Assembly (NCBI GenBank): GCA_014904845.1
Contig: MU119237.1
Coordinates: 186,001-250,000 of the forward strand
Length of the DNA: 64,000 nucleotides
Direction of reading: 5' to 3'
Source of the DNA: Acephala macrosclerotiorum
Taxonomy: Eukaryota > Ascomycota > Leotiomycetes > Helotiales > Mollisiaceae
Under the pieces are notes generated by a model. The model was not told the origin of the DNA and ran no database searches. It saw only the letters and a list, made by a program, of their open reading frames with translations. The position numbers and the translations under genes were made by a program. This document shows, piece after piece, positions 56,023-64,000 of the stretch (positions are counted from its first letter, which is position 1; each line of letters begins with the position of its first letter).

Positions 56023-58348
56023 ATGAAGCTCTCCATCGTCGCCATCACGGCTCTTCTGGCCTCGGCGACATGCGCACCTACTACCAACTATGCCATTCAC
56101 GAAAAACGCCATGGCAACAGTCGAATGTGGACTCCACGTGATATCGAACTTGACAGGAGGGCAAGGCTGCCCATTTCGATCAGTTTGACTCACCAGAATC
56201 TCGACAAAGGATATGGATTTCTACTAGATGTTTCAGATGCGAACAGTCCTAACTATGGGAAACATTGAACTCCAGAACAGGTAGGAGACAACTCATTGAT
56301 GTTGAAACATACTAATATTTTCAGATCAAAGATACCTTCGCTCTGAGTGCCGAAGCAGTTGGTGCTGTGAAAGCGTGGCTTGAGAGTTACGGTATTCATG
56401 ATGAGCGACTTTCTGTCTCGAAGAGTGGTAGCTGGATTCACTTCATTTCTACCATTGATGAAGCGGAAGCTTTGATGCAGACAAAATACAGAGCAAGTCT
56501 CCCATTTCCGGTCCGTCAAGGCGATGCAACATTAACGATCAGCAGGTTTACGAGCACGCAGAGACCAAGAAGACGCACATCGCTTGCGATGAGTACAGCG
56601 TCCCTGCTGAGATCAAGACTCACATCGACTTTATCACTCCGACCATCGAATTCGGTGCTGTCGTGCGGGAGCTGAACAAGACTCGCGCTCTGCCGAAGCG
56701 CTATATAACAAAGGGATCCTTGAATGGAACTACTAAGCTTGTCGGTCTTGCGGTTGCGGGTGAAAGGCTTGCTCTTCCCCCTCCCCCTCCGCCTTCCAAC
56801 AATGGTCTAGTAGCACGGGCGACCAGCCCAACATACTGCGACCAGTACATCACTCCTGACTGCTTGAGAGCCCTCTATGAGTTTCCTGTTGGATCTCTTG
56901 CCACGTCTTCGTATGGTATCGTTGAATTCACACCTAATGCAAGGACTGCATCCAAATTCGTGACCTCTCTCTAACTTCATGCAGGGGTATCTTCAAAGTG
57001 ACCTGAATTTGTTCTATGCGTCTTTGGCAACCAATGCTCCAACAGGATATGCACCAACGCTGAAATCAATCGACAGTAGAGTCAATCAACAAATGTATCA
57101 AGGATTCGCATACAACGGAGATGCCGACCTCGATCTTCAATATGCCATCGCACTTGGTAAGCTTCGTGTTTTCATCGTCACTCATGAACCGAAACTGACT
57201 GAACACTTCAGTGTATCCGCAAAAGGTTACTCTGTACCAAGCAGGAGACATGATCGAAGGTGGCTCCTTTAATAACTTCCTAGATGCCATCTATGGAAGT
57301 TCCTGCACATACTCTGGTGGAGATTTTACCCTGTAAGCTCATCGCCACTCGGCTCGAACATCGCTAATGTAAAAAGTGAGGACCCCGTCTATCCAGATCC
57401 CACAGCGGGTGGATATAAAGGGGCGAAGAATTGTGGTACTTTCACGCCCATCCCGGTCATCAGCATCTCATATGCGTACAATGAGGCGGACTTGCCTATT
57501 GCCTATATGAACCGACAGTGCACCGAGCGAGTCGGCCGAATTTTTTTCTTCTTTTTCGAGCCCAAGTTACTGACATGCACGCTTTCAGATACATGAAGCT
57601 CGGTCTTCAAGGAGTAACAATCGTCACAAGTAGTGGTGACCACAGTGTAGCCGGGAACAGCAACTAATGCTGCACATATCAAGATTGTTCAGGAGGATGG
57701 CTCAACGCAGCCGGTGCTGCGGGAGCTTTCAACCCCTCTTTCCCAGGAACTTGTCCATACATCACCTCCGTTGGTGCAACTTAGATTGTTCTTGGATCGA
57801 AGGTGACTGCGGCTGAAGAAGCTTGTGCCACTGTGATTTGCTCTGGGGGCGGTTCTAGCAACAATTTTGCGTTGCCCGCTTACCAGGGTTCTGCGGTTGC
57901 GACGTACTTCAAGAGCCACGAGCCTAGTTACTCAACCACTTTGTAAGCTTTCAGCACTTGATTTCTTGAAATTACGCTGACACGAGTTCAGGTACAACGC
58001 TTCAGGAAAGACTCGTGCAATCCCCGACATCTCGGCAAATGGTGAAAACTACCTCTGTGCTGTAGATGGCGCTGGAAAACTTATCTACGGGACGAGTGCA
58101 TCTGCTCCGACCGTTGGTGCTATCATTACTCTCATCAATGAACAGCGCATCCATGTGGCAAATCAGCTGTTGGGTTCATCAATCCCGTGCTGTACGCCAA
58201 TCCCAAGGCCTTAAACGATATCAAGAAAGGAACGAATCCCGGTTGTGGCACGAAGGGCTTCTCAGCAGTCAGCGGTTGGGATCCTTTAACTGGGCTTGGA
58301 ACTCCAAACTATCCTGCACCATTGAAGGTTTTCGTGGCACTTCCATAG
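56023..58348 (+). pseudogene. Sedolisin (S53 tripeptidyl-peptidase family) gene, inactivated
   Basis: A secreted acid protease gene whose eight exons can be placed in phase: 56023-56280, 56325-56492, 56546-56938, 56985-57156, 57212-57332, 57377-57526, 57589-57942 and 57992-58348. Signal peptide MKLSIVAITALLASATCA, then pro-domain (NYGKH ... TPEQIKDTF, HFISTIDEAEALMQTKY), THIDFITPT, and the catalytic part. The Ser motif is intact in YGTSASAPTVG. The expected Glu of the E...D pair is Asp here (GDADLDLQYA), perhaps a further loss. Lesions: TGA 56266-56268 after NYGKH where Trp is usual; TAA 57665-57667; TAG 57782-57784 after SVGAT; and a frameshift near 58152 before SAVGFINPVLYANPKAL. Three introns use GC donors (56493 GCAAGT, 56939 GCAAGG, 57527 GCGAGT). 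No functional enzyme can be made. Confidence 0.9.
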
Positions 58349-59291
58349 AGGTGGATGACCAAATAGTAGGCGCTCAGATGTGAGATGTAATGAACAATGG
58401 AATCGTATGTAGTACTGAAATCACTTGAGAAGCTTGAGCTGGTAGTCATGCTCCAGGCGCCTTGACTCACATTTGAGTGGTTTGGCTTAATGTTGCACAT
58501 GAGCCTTTTCAATTATCTTCAAACCCCTTGGCCAGGTGCTGTGTACAGGACAAGGGGGCAGATGCAAGGACTTCGCAGGTCGAGAAACATGTGACTTCAT
58601 TACGTGCTCGAAATTAGCCATTGATAGTGATCTGTTTAGCCCGAGGATGAAGATAACTAGGATTGCTGAGGGAATGAGAAACTACTAACATTGAAGGTGA
58701 TTTTGATGGTAAAGACGCTGAACTGGGTTCCGCGAGCGGCATCCCCTTCATAAGGAGGCAGGCTCCCTGGACTGAGCAAATCGAGAAGGTAGCAAAGATC
58801 TCTTTGAGACGGCACATTGCGAGAAGTCAAAGGAAAACGGCATTGAAGTACAGCGATTGGACGTTACATTGCTAGCATAGTTCCAAAGGCTCAAGAGTAG
58901 ACAAGAATACATTGCATGGGTGAGAATAGGAAGAGGTTAAAACTGGAACGAGCTCGCAGACTTCGTGAAATAATACAATCTAATTCAATGTCCAGCAAAG
59001 TGAAGGACTTCCTAGAACACACGATTCTTGTTGTTCATGGTTTATCAAAAGATTGAAGTTGCCCGATGTGTCAATCCGTGACGTTGCGAGGTCGCTGGTG
59101 GTCGCTCGTTCAGGCACATCTAATTAGTGGCTGACTGGTGCTGCTTTATCAGCATCACTTTCACCTAGAAACAGCGTTGCATTTTCAACTTTACTTCAAT
59201 CCATACACATGTCACAAAGCAGCTTCATCAACAACAAAGTCTTTTGGGGGATCGCGTTACATTGTATGACGTATGTGACTATCGGAATTGG
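58349..59291. other. Spacer, no gene seen
   Basis: 3' flank of the sedolisin relic; only short frames on both strands. Confidence 0.45.
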
Positions 59292-59537
59292 TCAGAATGA
59301 CGACCAGAAAGCCCCAACAAATTTAAAGCAACCACCAAAGGATCTGCAAAGCTCTGCTGGTTGTTGAGTTGGGGTGGAAGCATTGATTACAACAGTCTCC
59401 TTGACCTTGACTACTTCCCCTGTTGTTGATGTGTGCTTTGTGGTATTCGTAGCATCGATGTTGACGGTGGTGTTGGTTGTGCCGACTGCTTTTCCTAGAC
59501 CGGAGGCCTCCTGACCTGCAACTATTTTTCCGGTCAT
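59292..59537 (-). CDS. Doubtful small protein, 81 aa, Thr-rich
   Basis: MTGKIVAGQEASGLGKAVGT followed by TTNTTVNIDATNTTKHTSTT and a C-terminus with two Cys (ELCRSFGGCFKFVG). An intron of about 57 nt upstream (59542-59598: GTATGT, then CTAATAAAGGGGTAG) is in phase with a 5' frame reading TQPTPSSKERRAFQVQRK, so the true start may lie further up and the ATG used here may be internal. No domain. Low confidence. Confidence 0.3.
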   Translation of the reverse strand: MTGKIVAGQEASGLGKAVGTTNTTVNIDATNTTKHTSTTGEVVKVKETVVINASTPTQQPAELCRSFGGCFKFVGAFWSSF

Positions 59538-59825
59538 TATTGCGGTTTTCTACCCCTTTATTAGCTATTGTTGATTACAATAGTTAGATATAGACATACC
59601 TTTCTTTGTACCTGAAAGGCTCTTCTCTCTTTACTGCTGGGTGTTGGCTGTGTCAAAAGGTTGATGTGTCGTGGAAGAAAAGTTTCGGACCATTCGAGAC
59701 GGAGTTTTATCCTTCGCTCCTACGCTCCTTCTACAGTGGAGTCCCGAAAGCGGGCGGCCGCCTCGCTAAACACTAGCACAGTCTTGTGGATGGTGTAGTT
59801 TCCCTGTTGCTATGTTGGAGGTGCC

Positions 59826-60450
59826 ACTGCGGCTCGATATCGGAGTTGTCTGACATGGTCAGACCTTTTACTGCTTCTTCTCAGAACAGCTCTCCTAAAA
59901 GTTTGGTATCTTCCCCGCAGGCCCGAAGATCACGCCATTGTATTGGTACAGCTCTGTCTCGACTCTCGAGATAATGATGCATCGCCATTGTCACTGCGGC
60001 TCGTTATCAAATTACTACATATCTTTGTGATTTGGGTATTATCCACTATCTGGCTAAGGCAGCAATCCTTTTATCGCAGTTTTGAGTAGCATCTCTCCTG
60101 GAAATTCGGATTTCTACCTTAAGAACTTGAAGACCACTCTATTTTCATTGTTAATACTGCTCGATATTGAAGCAATCATTTAATCTTGCTCCCTAAGTAC
60201 TTCCTATTATCTGAGTATAGCAGTGGTCTTTTGTGGCAGGATTAAGTAGCGCCTATCTTGGAAATATGGGAGGTCTTCTCCTTGGACTTGAAGATCACGC
60301 GATTGCTTTTCTTAGTGCGGCTCGGTATCTAAATAGTCACATATTTTTGTTTTGTGGGTACTCCTTCGACTTGTCAAGCCATCCTCCTTTTTGATGCAGC
60401 TCGGTATTGGGCTTTGAGATAGTGATGAAATACTGCCCTGGATTATCTTG
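59826..60450. repeat. Degenerate repeat of roughly 160 bp (4-5 units)
   Basis: The marker GCGGCTCG[A/T/G]TATC or a close variant recurs at about 59826, 59993, 60156, 60314 and 60394. Intervening sequence is also related: AGTAGCATCTCTCCTGGAAA (60088) against agtagcgcctatcttggaaa (60247), and cttgaagaccactc against cttgaagatcacgc (also cccgaagatcacgc at 59924). Identity between units is low and includes indels, so unit borders are approximate. Confidence 0.6.
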
Positions 60451-60476
60451 GAGCAGCATTTCTCAACAATTCTACT

Positions 60477-60749
60477 ATGTCTTCGACTTCCGCTTGTAAG
60501 TCGTGCTACTTCAAACACGATGAGGCAGATATAGACTTGGTAACTGTAATCTCTGAGTTCAAGTCGATGGGTCTGAACGGGATCGCAAACGAAAAGGGGT
60601 TAACGTGTAAAGGTAGTGAGGTGGGCTTGTTTTCTCAGCTGATGGAAGCCTTGAATAATGCTACAAAGAGCCTTGAGACGCGTAGCTTTTCATGGCGACG
60701 TACGGGTGGCAGCATATATCAGGAAAAAAGGTCATTTCACAAAATATAA
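60477..60749 (+). CDS. Doubtful open frame, 90 aa
   Basis: MSSTSACKSCYFKHDEADID to the GSEVGLFSQLMEALNNATKS segment looks protein-like. A second overlapping frame (60658-60864, HGDVRVAAYIRKKGHFTKYN) looks like a continuation after a frame change, suggesting a small relic. No family recognised. Confidence 0.25.
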   Translation: MSSTSACKSCYFKHDEADIDLVTVISEFKSMGLNGIANEKGLTCKGSEVGLFSQLMEALNNATKSLETRSFSWRRTGGSIYQEKRSFHKI

Positions 60750-61182
60750 TACGGATGAACTTTCCAAAACAGGCGTTGCAGCCATACAAAGGGTGTCGGC
60801 TGTCTTAATCTGTCGAAAGCGTCGAACTTTTGAGTTCGTGGCTGAAGCATGCCAACATTATTAAACTGTCTGAGCCCTGGATATGGTGAGCAGACCGGAG
60901 CTGAATCAGGCCTGAGCCGAGCATGGGCAAAGGTGGCGCTTGCCACGTGAGACAGAGTTGGGAATGGGAAACATTCCAGTCAGGAAACAGCAGATTCTCT
61001 CTACAACCTTGCTTTCGAAAACTGGATCATCGATGAGGAGAGCTCTCGGAATTCAGCGTCTTCAAGCCGGGATATTCAAAGTCTACTCGAGGCACTCTGT
61101 GCGGCAAAGTATGCAATCCTATCGGTAACTCCTTTTTTGGGTTCCATAATATTTTCAATACATCGATTGCATTCTTTGATTC

Positions 61183-61446
61183 CTAACAAAGCTGATCTTT
61201 CTTCCCAACCAGATCTTCTCCCCCGACTAGTCCGTCACCATCTAGGAAAAGATCCTCAATGTTTTCTGGAGTCAAAGTCTCGTGCTCATTTGCAGCCAGC
61301 CAAGTCGGAACGCCGATCATGCATAGGTCGGTCCCTTTGAATATACATTTCCTTTTGACATCGCAAATAGAACCTATCGCTGCCGAATCGCTCGACCAAA
61401 TTCTACGCAAGCGTCCTTCGTCGATGAACTTGCGGTGAACAACTTG
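61183..61446 (-). pseudogene. Decayed copy C of an unrecognised tandem module
   Basis: One frame reads KFIDEGRLRRIWSS and ends GVPTWLAANEHETLTPENIE followed by DLFLDGDGLVG. An overlapping frame of the same DNA gives NLVERFGSDRFYLRCQKEMY, which matches LVERFGEGKFLIKQNREVY of copy B. So the original reading switched frame here, and a TAG stands just before NLVERFG. The shared pattern with copies A and B is RFG, about 10-25 residues, a hydrophobic FLP-type strand, and then (L/F)(T/S).E..(D/E)D(L/I)(L/F). Family unknown. Confidence 0.4.
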
Positions 61447-61848
61447 CAGCTACCAATGTGGATCCATATTAGCCTCGGTACTCGAATAAAGTTCTGCTGA
61501 GAGATTGGTGACGGGCTAAAATATATCAGGTTCTGTGTTTCTCTTCTCCTAGTTGCGGTTATTGAAGGCTAATCTGATTTAGGTTGGGCTTTGCAGGTGG
61601 CCTTGATCAGATTCTTCAAAGGTTGCCGAGTTGCTTAATCGCTTAATCTGTGAACCATTTCAGACGCGGTAGTGCTTTTTTTATATATAGAAAAGACGAA
61701 CAATCTCAATGAAATGGATCCATTCACAGCACGAAAGGACATTTCCTAATCCTCTCACAGTGGGTGGGTCATCATTCATAAATTCTATAGCTCCGCATTG
61801 GGCGGCCACATGAACGCCTGCAAGTTTTCTTCTACTCATCGATTTGAA

Positions 61849-62343
61849 TCATCTGTTATGAACCAGGTAATCTTCATCACCAGTCAGATTCACCTTCTCA
61901 TCAACCTCCATTTCCTCTTTTTGGCCGTCCGTTTGACCCAGTTGCATGGCCCCGTTGGTCAACAAATCATCGAATTGTTCTTGAGTGAACAGCACAGGAA
62001 GAAATATGGTGTATACTTCCCGATTCTGCTTGATAAGGAACTTTCCTTCGCCGAATCGTTCTACTAATTTAGGATACAGTCGATTTATAAAGTCGGACCC
62101 GCAGCGTCCGAACTTGTGTGGGACGGGGTATTGACTCATTACTTTTGTACCTAAACTGGAATGTGTTGGGATTTGCTCGGGTTCTAGTAAGATACTTCGC
62201 ACTAGGTGTCCAGTTTTATTGGGTGTCTGGCTTAAAGTAGTTTGTGACTTTCTTCTTGAAGTAGGGAAAGCCGACTTCGAAAAGTCCACACTCCTAAAAG
62301 TACTCAAGCGGCAGCTAAAGGACGAGTCTCCTATCTCCCATCA
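61849..62343 (-). CDS. Copy B of the unrecognised tandem module
   Basis: An open frame from about 62341 to the stop at 61849; the first ATG inside it (62139) starts MSQYPVPHKFGRCGSDFINR. Core: LYPKLVERFGEGKFLIKQNR followed by EVYTIFLPVLFTQEQFDDLL, then an acidic tail (QKEEMEVDEKVNLTGDEDYL). No ATG exists in the 5' part (RSVDFSKSAFPTSRRKSQTT), so either an upstream exon is missing or the copy is truncated. No domain recognised. Confidence 0.4.
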
Positions 62344-62589
62344 CTTTTTCGATTATCTACATTCAGGCCAAATGCTCAAAGAATGCCTTATTCAATATGC
62401 CTTGCCAACAAGTACCACCGGTGCATTAGCTACGTCCCACTAAAGATTTTCTCTAATCATCGCTTTCATTCACGATTTAAAACTTAGATAATTACGTTCA
62501 AGTAGCTCCCTCATTACGTCGAGTTACTACCTGGCATCTCGTCTCACCCAACCTTGCCCAACGCTCCCATCGAGGTCTTCAGCTCGATG

Positions 62590-63163
62590 TCATTTCGGAG
62601 GCCCAAAAATGTCATCCATTTCCTCAAGGCTCAACGGCTGTGCATCCTTTGGAACATACAGGAAGTAGCAATCGCGATGAAGCTGGACACAGTAGTTCCA
62701 CTCGTCAGCTTCGTCGGTTGCGGCCGCATTGGCACCAAACCGTTTTGTCAGCATATTTCTTGCACGCGCCCAACGGTTCGCTATGAAAGCCAGGCGGCAA
62801 CCAAGAGTCTAAGACAGTGCTCTTGAGACAGACGTGTTTTTTTATCCTCTGTGGTGGGCGTAGAGAAGGAAATAGGGGTGGCTGGGCATTGCTCTGGTCG
62901 TGATGACATGTCAAAGGTTCAACGAGATGCGGTGGTTGAAGCGAGGTATGTGAGACTTTGTGCTCGAGTTCAAAAATGATTGGATCTATGCTGACAGCGG
63001 CGCTTTCCAGAAGTGATGAAATTCTTGGCAGTTGCTCACTTTCTTCATTCAACTGTAGGTAATGATCGGCAATGAGGCTCTTGTAAAAGAAAATATTTCC
63101 TGCCTGGCTCGAAAATGCTGGCCATTCATAAGAACCAGAAGGAATCACAGCATCAAAATGCAT
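62590..63163 (-). CDS. Copy A of the unrecognised tandem module
   Basis: Starts ATG 63163 (MHFDAVIPSGSYEWPAFSSQ), a frame that continues to about 62822. The C-terminal half is in another frame after a good acceptor (CTGTCTTAG, exon from 62808): LGCRLAFIANRWARARNMLT, KRFGANAAATDEADEWNYCV, HRDCYFLYVPKDAQPLSLEE, MDDIFGPPK, stop at 62590. The C-terminal half aligns with copies B and C. I could not find a strong phase-0 donor for the join (best GTCTCA at about 62968), so either the intron is unusual or this copy also has a frameshift. Confidence 0.4.
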
Positions 63164-64000
63164 TCACCAACACTTCATAGACAGAGAGTCGCTTCCTTCC
63201 GCTCAGCGCCACCCAGCGTCCATCCACGAAAACATCAGTAACTCCTAACCATTCTTCTGTTCATACATTACTTAGCCCATTCATCAATGTCCGGCAGGTC
63301 ATGCAGGAATTGGTAGATCTCCAATTTGGTGCTTAAATCCGTTCTCTGTCTATTTTTAAAAATGTTTCCGGCTTACAAAGTACAGGATACCCAATAATGG
63401 CAGCAATTACTGAGATCCAGGCTCTTGTGAACCACGTCAAGTGCCCCGGTTGTCAGGAGGAAAAACCTTACATTGCAGGCACTGTGATTCATGTCTCTGT
63501 TACCGCAATTGCTGATTGGATTAATACGGAGAACCTGAGTATTTCCATCGTGGATGAGACGGTTGAATAGTTGTGGAGATGGAGGTATATGTGCTAACAG
63601 AGCTGGCAGTGGTTTAACGGCTAGGGGTTGGGGAATGTCTTTTTGCTTTGGCACTACTGTATTCGTTGAATTTGTTGGCTCTTTCATCATCGCACTCATC
63701 ATTGCCACACTCGCTTTTATAACACACTATATAAAGTCACAATAAGACCTGCAGGATCAGGTCCAATTTGTTACGAATGACTTTCAGCGTCTCAACCTGC
63801 ATTGATATAGACCCTAGTAGCCGATAGCCACAAAGGCGCCAACTAATATCTGACGGAACCAGAGTATGAGACCAGATACCAAGTCTAGAAGGTGACGCTT
63901 ATATCGCCGCGTACCGGCTAGTAAGAGCCAGAGTAAGTGATGAAGAAGAGCTGGAGAGTTTCATTTGTATTAAAGAGTAGAAATTCATTACTTTCGAGGT
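63164..64000. other. Right-hand end, possible small gene fragments
   Basis: On the plus strand MAAITEIQALVNHVKCPGCQ (from ATG 63397, open to a TAG near 63570) and, in another frame, MSFCFGTTVFVEFVGSFIIA with a hydrophobic end stopping at 63745 may be two exons of a small membrane protein, but I found no splice that keeps phase. Nothing else recognised. Confidence 0.25.

Overview
The window looks like chromosomal DNA of a filamentous ascomycete. Genes carry many short introns (about 45-75 nt) with GT...AG borders and CTAAC/CTGAC-type branch points, and the recognisable proteins are typical of Pezizomycotina: a KlpA-type kinesin-14, 2EXR-domain proteins, a sedolisin, a TALE homeodomain factor and a HeLo-like cell-death domain. 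The overall flavour (many 2EXR paralogues, decayed secreted-protein genes, RIP-like AT-rich pockets) fits Leotiomycetes best. That placement is inference; no rRNA or other marker is present.

Layout. 0-3.3 kb: conserved core, with a divergent pair of kinesin-14 (runs off the left edge) and a Loa1/Vps66-type lysophospholipid acyltransferase. 3.3-13 kb: a 70-bp-arm inverted repeat, a dead MFS sugar transporter, then a local family of four 2EXR genes (three open, one dead). 13-22.7 kb: an accessory block with three terminal-inverted-repeat element relics (two with extremely AT-rich cores), a seven-exon Hsp70-like ATPase, a short protein with an MGC lipidation-type N-terminus and a stand-alone HeLo-like domain protein. 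23-29.3 kb: a four-exon C2H2 zinc-finger gene, a small secreted protein and a 417-residue secreted low-complexity protein with repeated dibasic RRQASSDLPS segments. 29.5-34.1 kb: a six-copy 17-bp minisatellite, an unidentified coding relic, and a dead DUF6345-like gene split by a 148-bp hAT-like MITE with a clean 8-bp target duplication. 35-43 kb: two small membrane proteins and a TALE homeodomain transcription factor. 43-51 kb: over 8 kb with no gene I can support, upstream of that factor. 51-52 kb: a DUF1264 gene with a signal peptide. 56-58.3 kb: a sedolisin pseudogene whose eight exons can all be placed; three of its seven introns have GC donors. 59.8-60.5 kb: a degenerate repeat of roughly 160 bp. 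61-63.2 kb: three decaying tandem copies of a module I do not recognise.

How the parts relate. The intact genes are not a biosynthetic cluster or pathway; they are individual housekeeping or regulatory genes interspersed with accessory ones. The dominant theme is decay: at least five coding relics are visible, and nearly all of their nonsense codons can be explained by C:G to T:A changes, as repeat-induced point mutation would make, although such changes are also the commonest route to a stop codon in general. The most interesting stretches are the HeLo-like / MGC-protein / Hsp70-like neighbourhood beside the AT-rich elements, the possible Kex2-processed repeat precursor, and the unrecognised tandem family at the right end.

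Exon borders were placed by eye from splice consensus and reading phase; no alignment or transcript data were available.
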